Assembly: GCA_021323635.1 (NCBI GenBank)
Contig: JAJPKQ010000004.1
Coordinates: forward strand, 124,001-188,000
Origin: a bacterium
GTDB taxonomy: Bacteria; Actinomycetota; Thermoleophilia; Solirubrobacterales; Solirubrobacteraceae
DNA length: 64,000 bases
Reading direction: 5' to 3'
Positions within the stretch are counted from its first letter, which is position 1. Each line of letters opens with the position of its first letter. The notes under the pieces are model-generated. The model was not told the origin of the DNA and did no database searches. It saw only the letters and a list, made by a program, of their open reading frames with translations. Positions 10,777-18,557 of this stretch are shown piece after piece. Made by a program: the position numbers and the translations under genes.

Positions 10777-11271
10777 GGTCCGTCTGCACCGACATACCAG
10801 CTTGAGCCACCCCGCGAAGTTTGGAGGCCCCGGTGGAACCCGGGGCAGCTACCTCGGCCCACCGACCCCGCCAAACCGCACCGCCCGGCGATCAAGTCAG
10901 CACGCAAACGGCGCGCACCCCCGGCCCCACCAACGACGAAGGCCGCCCATGCGGACGGACCTCGAGCTCTCGGTCAGCCGGTTTGCAGGGCTCTTGCGAG
11001 TCCTTCGCCCTGGTCGGCCGGACAGCGGCAGCGGGCTTGATCCCTAAACCTGCGACCGGCCGTGCGGCCCAGGGAACACTCGCTGAGAGGCGGATCGCAG
11101 CAGCCATCGTGCACGGGATCGAGGATTGGTGGCCTTTGGGGCGGGAGGGTGGGTGGGTACGGGAGCTTGGTGGTGGCGCGGCCTGAGCGCTGCCGCGGAA
11201 GACGAGCTACGGCGCCAACTGACCGTTCGCCGCCACGATAAATGGGTGGTTAAGTCGCAGCGATGGGGTTT
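10777..11271. other. Gene-free stretch within the island
   Basis: About 500 bp between the two AbiE-like pairs with no convincing coding sequence. A short hairpin (CCCCGG...CCGGGG around 10830-10850) may end the first pair's message. Just before it, CCACCCCGCGAAGTTTGGAGG (from about 10808) loosely resembles the IS-end sequence at 14441, so it may be another eroded insertion end; this is weak. Confidence 0.35.
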
Positions 11272-11310
11272 TTGCACCCAGGCGCCTATGGCGTAGTATG
11301 ATGACGTCAT
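11272..11310 (+). promoter_or_regulatory. Promoter and palindrome at the abiEi start
   Basis: A -10 box TATGAT (11297-11302) lies 6 bp before the ATG at 11309, predicting a leaderless message. TTGCAC (11272-11277) may be the -35 although the 19-bp spacer is long. A perfect 10-bp palindrome ATGACGTCAT (11301-11310) straddles the transcription start and the start codon, a suitable place for autoregulation by AbiEi. Confidence 0.45.
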
Positions 11311-12100
11311 GAACGCACACATGCAAACACGGCCTGTGTCGGCGCGCCTCGCTCCCATCCTTGAGGAGCTGGAGCTGCGCCAGCCTGCCGTGGTCACCCG
11401 ATCGCTTCTCGCGGAGATCCTGGCGCAGACTCAGATGTCTCTGCGGCCCGAGGCGACAGCCGAGCGCCTGGTCCGCCTCGGCTGGCTGCTACCTCTCCGC
11501 ACGAGGGGCGCCTGGGAGTTCGCGCCGGCCGCCCGAGCCGGGCGCTACCGGTCAGGGGATCCGTGGATCGAGCTGCGCGCGCTGCTCGCGCACAATCCAG
11601 GCGCTCCCGTAGCGGTCGCGTTCGAGTCGGCGGTCTGGGAGCTCGGCCACTCCTCCCACCAGCCGGACCGTCCGGTGCTCGCGCACCGGCGGGCCTGGCG
11701 CCCACCCTCCTCGCTGGGCGTCCGCACGGTGAGCTTCGACTGGCGCGTGGCGACCAAGACCATGCGGGGATTGCCCGTGTGGAGCGAGGCGACCATCCTC
11801 GTCGCTTCAGCCGAGCGTCCTGCAGCGCAGGGCAACTGGGGCAACGCCGACGATTGGCTCGCCAATACATTCCGCGCCGCCACGGCGGAGGACCTGCTGC
11901 GGGAAGCAGAAGGACGGCGCACCTCCACGCTCACACGGCTCGGCTACCTAGCTGAATGGGCAACCCGCAGCGACATCGCCGATCAGATCGAGACGCTGCT
12001 CCCCGCCCGTCTCCCCGTCACGTTCCTCGGACCTCGCGATCGCCGGGCGCAGTGGAGCAGGCGCTGGCACGTCTACGACTCGCTGCTCCCACAGCAATGA
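11309..12100 (+). CDS. AbiEi-family antitoxin/transcriptional regulator
   Basis: 263 aa from ATG 11309. The N-terminal ~75 residues form a winged-helix-like domain (VVTRSLLAEILAQTQMSLRPEATAERL...GWLLPL), then a GAWEF turn. The following PWIELRALLAHNPGAPVAVAFESAVWELG matches the AbiEi C-terminal pattern in which a promoter-like domain precedes the antitoxin domain. AbiEi binds inverted repeats in its own promoter and neutralises the AbiEii nucleotidyltransferase without direct contact (type IV toxin-antitoxin). It overlaps the next gene by 4 bp (ATGA), indicating translational coupling. The antitoxin looks complete although its partner is short. Confidence 0.75.
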   Translation: MNAHMQTRPVSARLAPILEELELRQPAVVTRSLLAEILAQTQMSLRPEATAERLVRLGWLLPLRTRGAWEFAPAARAGRYRSGDPWIELRALLAHNPGAPVAVAFESAVWELGHSSHQPDRPVLAHRRAWRPPSSLGVRTVSFDWRVATKTMRGLPVWSEATILVASAERPAAQGNWGNADDWLANTFRAATAEDLLREAEGRRTSTLTRLGYLAEWATRSDIADQIETLLPARLPVTFLGPRDRRAQWSRRWHVYDSLLPQQ

Positions 12101-12669
12101 TCACGCAGGGCTATCTCGCACGCCATTTCCAAGGTCGCAGCGGCATGCGCGATCCCGCTCTGCTCGACGTCGCCCAGGACTATGCGCTCAAGCATCTCCA
12201 CGACCAGGGCGCGTTCGAGCTCGGCATTGTCCTCAAGGGCGGCACCTCGCTGCGCAAGCTGCGTGCCGGCAACGCGGGCCGCTTCTCCACAGACATGGAC
12301 TTCGCCACACCGGACCTTGAGACTGCGGGGTTCCTCCTCGACACGCTCGACGGCGCCGAGCTGTTCGACGTCCGCTTCAGCCTTGCCGAACGCGAGGCCA
12401 CGCGCGCGAAGCTGATCGTCGACACGCCGCTCGGCCGCCCAGCCATCCCCGCCCGCGTCGAGATCTCACCCCGTAAGCTATGGCTGCCCACCAAACTCTC
12501 GACGCCGGTCGCTCTCGCCGTGCACGCCGGCTACGAGTCCACGCCTCCGGCGATCCCGGCGCCTGCGCTTGAGGAGTCGCTCGCCGAGAATCTCGCCGCG
12601 GTCTCGCGGCGCTCGATCGGTCGCCTACAAGAGCCCGCCCGTGTGACGGCGAGGTACGGAGTAGTCTGA
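12097..12669 (+). CDS. AbiEii-family nucleotidyltransferase toxin, C-terminally short
   Basis: 190 aa starting at the ATGA overlap with abiEi. The catalytic N-terminal part is well kept: LKGGTSLRKL (motif I), RFSTDMDFA (metal-binding Asp-x-Asp), and a KLIVDTPLGRPAIPARVEIS strand. Members usually continue to about 250-300 aa with an ARDLYDL-type helix after the ALSRRS segment. Here, after AVSRRS, the frame runs into GRLQEPARV and stops, so the C-terminal domain is missing and the 3' end has probably been replaced. The protein may be inactive or altered. It should add nucleotides to a GTP or tRNA target, by family analogy. Confidence 0.7.
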   Translation: MITQGYLARHFQGRSGMRDPALLDVAQDYALKHLHDQGAFELGIVLKGGTSLRKLRAGNAGRFSTDMDFATPDLETAGFLLDTLDGAELFDVRFSLAEREATRAKLIVDTPLGRPAIPARVEISPRKLWLPTKLSTPVALAVHAGYESTPPAIPAPALEESLAENLAAVSRRSIGRLQEPARVTARYGVV

Positions 12670-12680
12670 GGCTGGCCCGG

Positions 12681-13565
12681 ATGCAAACGGACAGATCCGA
12701 CAGCCTCGCCGGTCGGCAGCTCGCTCATGCACGGCGGGACCCGCGCCTGGCCCACGGTCGAGAGGCCGTAATAGCCGATTGGTGGGCGGCTATGGAAGCC
12801 GCTGAGCGCGTGCGGACCCTGGCTGATTGGGGTTTGCAGGCGTTGATCGACTCCGAGGCCCACGAGGAACGTCGCCTCGACGCCCAGGGGCATACAAACT
12901 CAGCAGACCGACGAGCAGCCCTTGACGCTGCGCGTGAGCGAGCCGAACTGGCGCGCGCCGAGCGAGCGAATCAGCTCGTCGAGCACAACGCGATGACGCT
13001 CGTGTCAATGGTCGGCGCGCTTGATGCTCTTGTCGAGGAACTGGTGCCGCGTGCGCGCGAGATGCTTGTGGAACATCAGGCCCAAGCGCTGATCGACCAA
13101 GCGCGCGGGCAGGAGCCGGAGGCGACTGCGCGCGTCGGCGACGCCGGCCTTGAAGCGATCCGCGTCGCAGTGCAAAAGGTATTGAACGAACGGCTTGGGA
13201 GCTTCGACTCTTCTCCACGGGGTACGGGAGCCAAGCGCTGGGAGGATATGCTGCGCCATGCCGGTCTCCAGGCTCAGCCCGAACGTCCGATTCCATCGGA
13301 CCTCGACCAGGCGCTGACAGAGGTCGTGGCGCTGCGTCATGTACTCGCCCACCGGGCCGGGCGGGTGGACGCTCGCGCACTTGCACAGGCGCCATCGTTG
13401 CGGTACGCCGACGGTGATCTGGTGCGCGTCACGCACGCGGACTATCTCGTCTATTCCGCTGCGCTCTGGACCTACGGAGAAGAGGTGGTTCGACGGCTGC
13501 TTGGAGAGCTTGCGCCGGCCCCGCCGCTCGCTGACTGGCGCCAGAACCACACTTTCAACGCTTGA
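12681..13565 (+). CDS. HEPN-motif protein (possible RNase toxin)
   Basis: 294 aa from ATG 12681, 11 bp after the AbiEii stop and in the same direction. The N-terminal half is helical and charged, with a long Ala/Glu/Arg stretch (residues ~70-110) likely to be a coiled coil. Near residue 220 the sequence VALRHVLAHRAGRVDA carries R-x4-H, the catalytic signature of HEPN ribonucleases, in the context typical of RiboL-PSP-HEPN/MAE_28990-like proteins. A tyrosine-rich helix (DYLVYSAALWTYGEEVV) follows. It could be a third toxin of this island or an RNase acting with it. No membrane segment is present. Confidence 0.55.
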   Translation: MQTDRSDSLAGRQLAHARRDPRLAHGREAVIADWWAAMEAAERVRTLADWGLQALIDSEAHEERRLDAQGHTNSADRRAALDAARERAELARAERANQLVEHNAMTLVSMVGALDALVEELVPRAREMLVEHQAQALIDQARGQEPEATARVGDAGLEAIRVAVQKVLNERLGSFDSSPRGTGAKRWEDMLRHAGLQAQPERPIPSDLDQALTEVVALRHVLAHRAGRVDARALAQAPSLRYADGDLVRVTHADYLVYSAALWTYGEEVVRRLLGELAPAPPLADWRQNHTFNA

Positions 13566-13616
13566 ACAGAGATGAGCGCAACGGAGCGCGGCGAGCGACC
13601 TTGTACGCTCCCGAGC

Positions 13617-13853
13617 ATGAGCAGCGTCGCCGTCGAGGAGATGATCCAGCCCGCCGGCAAAGCGCTGATCGACGCTGCGCCTGCGCCCACGAAGGTGATC
13701 CGGTTCGGCTCGCACGCTCGCAGAGACGCCGATCAGGGCAGCGCCTTCGCCGACGATGCCGAAATTGACAGAAGCGCCCCGGCGACCGAGGTCGCGGGCT
13801 TCGCCAACGCCTGCGGCGAAGGCTCGTGGGCCAGCCCAGACACCCGCCGATGA
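13617..13853 (+). pseudogene. Degenerate MNT nucleotidyltransferase fragment
   Basis: 78 codons from ATG 13617. Residues ~15-42 (KALIDAAPAPTKVIRFGSHARRDADQGS) are the first half of a minimal nucleotidyltransferase domain, the usual antitoxin of MNT-HEPN pairs. The following Ser-Asp-x-Asp metal motif and the rest of the domain are absent; the reading runs into FADDAEIDRS and unrelated sequence. The stop overlaps the start of the next gene (ATGA), keeping the two-gene architecture. A TACGCT -10-like box 8 bp before the ATG suggests a leaderless start. It cannot adenylylate a partner if this reading is right. Confidence 0.55.
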
Positions 13854-14410
13854 AGCCCTACGACCAAAACATCGTCACCTTCGACGTGATGTTCACGGGC
13901 TACATGCAGGCAGCCACGCGCTTCCACGATGCAGCCGTGGGTCGCGTGGCAGCCGCAGCGTTCATTCCGCTGTTCGAGGCGCTAAATTGGGCCGCCACCC
14001 TTGATTGGCGCATCGGCGCTCACTGGACACCCGACGGTGGCAAGCCGCTTGGCGGCGACTGGCCCGAGCGCATGGGCAACGCGGATCTCGTCTACGGGGT
14101 TCGCTTTGTGCGCAACAGCGTGCATCACCATTGGTCGGACGCGCTAGGGCTCGCAGACGGCCGCCGATACCCGAGGCGATATCCATCGGTCTACTTCGAG
14201 TGGGTATGGCGGCCAGTCAGCGAGTTGCCGCCGGAAAAGCGACGCCAAAACAACGAGAGAGGCGAGGCCGTCTACCGCGCCCAGATGGAAGGGCACGCCG
14301 CGCTACACACGCTGGAAGAACTCAGCATCATCTTCAAGACGATTCGCGGATGGCTTGAGCCGTGGCTGCTTCGCCGTCAACCGGACGCTCCGGTCGTGAC
14401 GAGGGAATGA
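13850..14410 (+). CDS. Putative HEPN-like protein coupled to the MNT fragment
   Basis: 186 aa from ATG 13850, overlapping the preceding stop. No named family is recognised with certainty. The segment VRFVRNSVHHHWSDAL contains R-N-x3-H, the polar Arg-Asn...His signature of HEPN ribonucleases, set in an all-alpha context with a long N-terminal helix (AVGRVAAAAFIPLFEALNWAA). Tryptophan is unusually frequent. Position directly after an MNT-like fragment supports a HEPN toxin role. It could instead be an abortive-infection protein of another class. Confidence 0.5.
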   Translation: MKPYDQNIVTFDVMFTGYMQAATRFHDAAVGRVAAAAFIPLFEALNWAATLDWRIGAHWTPDGGKPLGGDWPERMGNADLVYGVRFVRNSVHHHWSDALGLADGRRYPRRYPSVYFEWVWRPVSELPPEKRRQNNERGEAVYRAQMEGHAALHTLEELSIIFKTIRGWLEPWLLRRQPDAPVVTRE

Positions 14411-14440
14411 AGCGCTATTGCCAGCCCGCACCGTCGGCTG

Positions 14441-14649
14441 TGGACCGCCCCGGGAATCTTGGAGGCTATGAATCTACCCCGGCTTTGGTGGAGTCGCCTT
14501 TCTGGAATCCTCCGGCAATCGACAAGGAGGAATCCGATGTCTGCGCGTATCTCTTCGAGCCGGCCGGTTTCCGGCCTTACGCGGTCCGTCTGCGGTCCTC
14601 AATACCGTCCCAGTGCCGGACCGTCGGTGCTCTCGGCGTCTGCCAGCCT
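14441..14649 (+). mobile_element. Relic of an IS3-family (IS6110-like) element, left end
   Basis: TGGACCGCCCCGGGAATCTT (14441-14460), followed by GGAGGCT, closely resembles the terminal inverted repeat of IS6110-type elements (TGAACCGCCCCGG...GGAG.CT). About 70 bp later comes AAGGAGGAATCCG before ATG 14537, the position where orfA begins in such elements. The next ~110 bp keep scattered matches to an orfA start (an AVRL-like GCGGTCCGTCTG stretch) in shifting frames and then stop at the end of the DUF4435 gene. No right end or transposase catalytic part is present, so it is a decayed fragment. Confidence 0.5.
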
Positions 14650-15552
14650 CTAACGTGGAGCTTCGTCCGAGTTCGCCCTGCCTGTCGACTGCGCTGTACT
14701 CTGCTGGCCCGCCTCTTCAGCTGCCGCGAGGGCCGATTCGAAGCGTTCCGCGAACCCTGAACCTGAGAGATCACCGCGCCCGACCGCCAGTCGCAGGCTC
14801 CGGGCTACGACCCCATCCTTTACCTGCTGATGCGAGAGATTGCCCACGAGCTTTCTCAACGCCGCGTCCGTGGCGGACGCGGCATCCCTCCCTGACGTTA
14901 GCGGCATCCCCGTTGCGGGGCAGATCGGAAAGTCGGCCGCACTTCTTGCTTCCAACTCCCGCCGCGATACGGAGGCGTTCGCAAGTTTGGCAGCGACACT
15001 ACGGACGTTCAGCTCAAGGCAGTCTCGATCGACCAGGTCGACGACGCTCAGGTCTTTGAACGCCAAACCCCATCGCTCGAGCACGTTGGCAGCCCTGAGC
15101 GACGATAGAGGCGCAACGCACCGCACGACGCGCGTGCGCAGCGACGCTGGTCCCCCCGCCTTTTTTAGCTTCGCCCGCGTACCCCAGGCTTCGACCACCC
15201 TGTCCAGGACAGAGCAGGCGAACAGCATCATGTCCATGTCGGCGTTGTCAGAGAAGACCACGAACTCCGAGTCTGAAAACTCCGAAGCTGCGTCATCAAA
15301 GTCTCGATCGGCGACACAGGTCACGCCTCTCAAGGGCCGATCCGTAAGTGTGCGCGCGACGCGAAGGACGTTGACCCGACCAGCAGCGGCAAAGATCCTC
15401 CGCTTATCTATTCCAAATGCCCTCGCGTATACGTCGCGGTCGGATGGGCCCTCCACTACGACCACACCGCGCGCACGTGCAGCGTGGTCGAGTCGCAGCC
15501 GTGACACCAAATCCGCGACAGGATCGACGGCTGCCTGCAGACTAGTCACCAT
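14650..15552 (-). CDS. DUF4435 TOPRIM-like protein (PARIS AriB candidate)
   Basis: 300 aa from ATG 15552, four bases after the stop of the ATPase gene, so the two form an operon. The N-terminal region matches DUF4435: VVVVEGPSDRDVYARAF (conserved Glu34 and Asp38), AAAGRVNVLRVARTL, and VTCVADRDFDD (Asp82/Asp84/Asp86), together the acidic set of a TOPRIM-like nuclease site, then FSDNADMDMML. An ATPase followed by DUF4435 is the architecture of the PARIS system, where AriB is the effector released from AriA. The C-terminal tail is Ser/Ala-rich and ends beside an IS relic. Other ATPase-DUF4435 systems exist, so PARIS is a best guess. Confidence 0.65.
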   Translation of the reverse strand: MVTSLQAAVDPVADLVSRLRLDHAARARGVVVVEGPSDRDVYARAFGIDKRRIFAAAGRVNVLRVARTLTDRPLRGVTCVADRDFDDAASEFSDSEFVVFSDNADMDMMLFACSVLDRVVEAWGTRAKLKKAGGPASLRTRVVRCVAPLSSLRAANVLERWGLAFKDLSVVDLVDRDCLELNVRSVAAKLANASVSRRELEARSAADFPICPATGMPLTSGRDAASATDAALRKLVGNLSHQQVKDGVVARSLRLAVGRGDLSGSGFAERFESALAAAEEAGQQSTAQSTGRANSDEAPR

Positions 15553-15556
15553 CGCC

Positions 15557-16927
15557 CTAGTTCGCGACGCTTGTCTTGTCCTGCCCTCGGTCTTCAGCAT
15601 TGAGATCGAGCGGGCCCAGCTCGTCAACTATGTCCCAGCGATTGTTGATGATCGCGGTCGAATGCGTCGCGAGCACGAAAGATAGGTCCGACACCCGCGC
15701 GATCTCGAGCAGATCCTCGACCATCTCGTGTTGCCAGCTGACATGGAGCGAAAGCTCAGGCTCGTCGATCAGGACCGTCGTTCCGGGTCGCTCGTCGAAG
15801 AGCAGGCGCGAAATGAGCGCCAACTCGTGCTGCTCGCCCGACGACAGAGAGTCCGCGACGATCTCGTTTCCCGCGGGCTCCACGATGAACGTCAAGCCAT
15901 GCTCAGGACTGATCGCTAGCTCCTTGTTCAGGAACTTGTGCCCAATGATCGACCTCAACTGCTCGAGCTTTTGCGATATCGGGTCGAGCGGCTCTAGCTT
16001 AGCCTCGAAGTCGTCTAGAAACATCTCAAAGAAGCGCTTCTGCGTCGGATTCAACTTGCCTCCCGGGAGCGCTGCCAAGCTGTCCGAAAGCAGTCGGTTT
16101 GCTGTGAGGGCGGCGGCATGACGTTCGACCTGCGCATATCGCTCGCGCAGTCGCTCAACGTTCACGCTCTTGCTGCTGTATTCGCCTAGCAGCCTCCGCG
16201 CCACGGTGCTCGTCCGGGATTGGTTGATTAGCGCTGACTCAAGACGCGCTTTCTCCAGGGCCTGCGCGACAACCCGAAGGTATCGATTGATTGGCGAGCC
16301 TCGTCGTTCGACATTCACGAGCCCCGAACCCCGCCATTGAATCGAGCGCCTGGCGACCTGGCTACTCGAAATGAGAGTGTCGAGACGCTTGGTCTCAATA
16401 AAGTCGACTCTCCAGTCATCGGCTTTAAACCAGTCCGGGGGCGTCGGCGGGGGCATGAGCTCGCGCCCGCGACCACCCCAACGCATCAGCACCTCGTCTT
16501 CGGCGATCAGTTCGCCGTCGCGAACATCGACGAACGTCTCCGAGTCGTAGCGCTCAAGGAAGTCGGGCATTACCATCAAGTCGGAGACCGACGGGTGCAC
16601 TTCGATCATGGTCTCTTGCGGACGGCCAGTGCCGTGACGAAGTCGAAGCACGAAAGACACTGCCCCATCAGACGGTTCAAGGTCCGCTGTGCGCTCCGCC
16701 TCTATCGTCGCGCCGAACTCATTTTCAACGGTCAGAGTTCCGAACTCATAGCGAGGGAGTTCGCGATAGGTCCCACGGAGCAGCGCCGTTGTCAATCGCA
16801 GAAGCGTCGTCTTTCCGACCCCATTGGGCCCCGCCACGATCGTAAGCGGCGGATCTTGACGTAGATCCAAGTCATGGTCGTAGAGGCCGAAAAGTCCGGC
16901 GACTGTGATTTTCCGAAGATGCGCCAC
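15557..16927 (-). CDS. AAA/ABC-type ATPase (PARIS AriA candidate)
   Basis: 456 aa from GTG 16927. It has the layout of OLD/RecF-like single-chain ABC ATPases: Walker A GPNGVGKTT at residues 33-41, a long variable middle, a signature SSGEQHELAL near 362, Walker B VLIDEPELSLH near 385-395 and the switch His in LATHST near 422. The middle part contains the helix-rich insertion typical of defence ATPases. In PARIS, AriA oligomerises, holds AriB inactive and senses phage anti-restriction proteins. The gene has lower GC than its surroundings, consistent with transfer. It is transcribed towards the rest of the island, away from tRNA-fMet. Confidence 0.75.
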   Translation of the reverse strand: MAHLRKITVAGLFGLYDHDLDLRQDPPLTIVAGPNGVGKTTLLRLTTALLRGTYRELPRYEFGTLTVENEFGATIEAERTADLEPSDGAVSFVLRLRHGTGRPQETMIEVHPSVSDLMVMPDFLERYDSETFVDVRDGELIAEDEVLMRWGGRGRELMPPPTPPDWFKADDWRVDFIETKRLDTLISSSQVARRSIQWRGSGLVNVERRGSPINRYLRVVAQALEKARLESALINQSRTSTVARRLLGEYSSKSVNVERLRERYAQVERHAAALTANRLLSDSLAALPGGKLNPTQKRFFEMFLDDFEAKLEPLDPISQKLEQLRSIIGHKFLNKELAISPEHGLTFIVEPAGNEIVADSLSSGEQHELALISRLLFDERPGTTVLIDEPELSLHVSWQHEMVEDLLEIARVSDLSFVLATHSTAIINNRWDIVDELGPLDLNAEDRGQDKTSVAN

Positions 16928-17359
16928 TCGAAGATTCCTCGAACGCGCAATCTAACGGACGGAATAGCTGCGTGAGGCTAACTGGCGGCTTTGGTTCGGC
17001 CACCTACGCAATCAAGACCGTGTCGTGTCGTGAGTAACCCAATCTGGCAAGGAGGTGCCCAAGCCAGGTGACCGGGACTCGGCGAGCCGTTCAAGCGTGG
17101 TTGTTGGTGGGCCGCTTGGCGCCGCTTGAAACGTCGGCGTGAAGCACCGCAGTTCGTCGCTTGCGGTCCCTTTTGCCCCTCCCTGTGGTCCTTCGGCGGT
17201 CCCGCGTGCCGAGAACAGACGGGACAGGCGAGAACAGCCTTACGGCATCCCAGCTTCTGTGCGGGTTTAGGCTCCCGCTCGCCGGATCTTCTGTCCAGCA
17301 CAACCGTCAAACGGAACCCTATTGGAACCTTGATCACTCGCCGGAAGCCGCCCAGAACG
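16928..17359. other. Gene-free stretch between the ATPase gene and tRNA-fMet
   Basis: About 430 bp on the 3' side of tRNA-fMet. I see no convincing gene, integrase remnant or repeat of the tRNA. It presumably holds the promoter of the PARIS-like pair and may be the integration boundary of the island. Confidence 0.4.
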
Positions 17360-17390
17360 AGGAAAGGCGCCGATTACCAGGGCCTTTCCT
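17360..17390 (-). terminator. Terminator of tRNA-fMet
   Basis: A perfect 9-bp stem (AGGAAAGGC / GCCTTTCCT) with a 13-nt loop begins 3 bp after the mature tRNA 3' end. The downstream strand is only weakly T-rich. Confidence 0.6.
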
Positions 17391-17393
17391 TCA

Positions 17394-17467
<74 letters not shown>

Positions 17468-17482
17468 TCGTTGGGGAACTCA

Positions 17483-17511
17483 TGTATAGCAAAATCGGGC
17501 CTGAATTTCAA
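17483..17511 (-). promoter_or_regulatory. tRNA-fMet promoter
   Basis: Reading the reverse strand, TTGAAA (17506-17511), a 17-bp spacer, and TATACA (17483-17488) form a near-consensus housekeeping promoter; transcription would begin about 9 bp before the tRNA 5' end. Confidence 0.75.
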
Positions 17512-17561
17512 GCCCCAGCACCGTGCTCGCGGCCCGCAAGCTCGCTTAGGATCAGCGCACG

Positions 17562-18557
17562 ATGCGCGTCGCAGCGATCGACATCGGCACCAACTCCACG
17601 CGCCTGCTTGTTGCAGACGTCTCAGCAACCGGCACGGTGCGCGAGCTCGTTCGCCAGTCGCGGGTCACGCGCCTGGGAGAAGGCGTCGACGCAAGCGGCA
17701 AGCTTGCGCCGCAGGCGATCGCCCGCACGGTCGCGGTGCTTGCCGACTACAGCGCATTGATCGAGCGCCACGGCGTTCTCGCCAAGCGCGCCGTCCTCAC
17801 CTCCGCGGTGCGCGATGCGCGCAATGGGCATGAGTTCGCAGCGCAGGTGCGCTCCCGCTTCGGCCTCGACACCCGCACGCTCTCCGGCGATGAGGAGGCG
17901 CGGCTGACCTTCCTGGGCGCGATGTCCGCCCGCGCACGGGCGCCCGAAGATGCGCGCGCTCCGGCCGCCCCAGCGCAACCGAGCGCAGAGCGACCTGAGG
18001 TCGCGGTCATCGACATCGGCGGCGGCTCCACCGAGATCGTCATCGGCTCTGAGTCCCTGCCCACCTTCCACACCTCGCTGCAGCTCGGCGTGGTGCGCAT
18101 GAGCGAGCGCCACATCGGCCATGACCCGCCGCTGGCAGCTGAGCTGGACGCGCTGCGCCAGGACGTGCGCACGGTCCTGCGCGAGGGCCTCCCCGCCGCA
18201 GAGCTCGCCGCGGTGCGCGCTGCGATCGCGGTCGCCGGCACCGCCACCTCCGCGGCGGCCATCGACCAGGAGCTTGACCCATACGACCCCGCGCGCGTGG
18301 AGGGCTACCACATCGCTCGCCGGCGGATCGAGGCGATCGGCGCGCGCCTAGCGGCAATGGAGGAAGGCGCCCGCCGCCAGGTCCCCGGGCTGCACCCCGA
18401 CCGCGCGCCCACGATCATCGCCGGCATGCTGATCCTCGCCGAGTGCGTTGACGCCTTCGGGCTTGATGAGGTCGAGGTCTCCGAGCACGACATCCTCTAC
18501 GGCGCCGCCCTGACGCTCGCAACCCAACCACCAGAGGTCGAGCGGCTGGGCTCCTGA
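17562..18557 (+). CDS. ppx: Ppx/GppA-family phosphatase
   Basis: 331 aa from ATG 17562. It shows the actin/ASKHA fold motifs of the family: AAIDIGTNSTRLLVADV (phosphate 1), LTSAVRDARNG, a second phosphate loop VAVIDIGGGSTEIVIG, and a C-terminal GTATSAAAI. The family hydrolyses terminal phosphates of polyphosphate or pppGpp in the cytoplasm; the short ~330-aa form common in actinobacteria lacks the C-terminal HD domain of E. coli Ppx. An Ala/Pro-rich insert (residues ~128-146) precedes the second loop. Which substrate dominates cannot be told. Confidence 0.88.
   Translation: MRVAAIDIGTNSTRLLVADVSATGTVRELVRQSRVTRLGEGVDASGKLAPQAIARTVAVLADYSALIERHGVLAKRAVLTSAVRDARNGHEFAAQVRSRFGLDTRTLSGDEEARLTFLGAMSARARAPEDARAPAAPAQPSAERPEVAVIDIGGGSTEIVIGSESLPTFHTSLQLGVVRMSERHIGHDPPLAAELDALRQDVRTVLREGLPAAELAAVRAAIAVAGTATSAAAIDQELDPYDPARVEGYHIARRRIEAIGARLAAMEEGARRQVPGLHPDRAPTIIAGMLILAECVDAFGLDEVEVSEHDILYGAALTLATQPPEVERLGS

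Noticed and set aside
13826-13849. Longer start for the second HEPN-like gene
   Set aside because: The ATG at 13850 gives the ATGA overlap typical of coupled pairs; the extra residues look like read-through of the MNT fragment.
15576-16121. Plus-strand open frame opposite the ATPase gene
   Set aside because: It is the Ser/Arg-rich complement of a gene whose Walker motifs are clear on the other strand.
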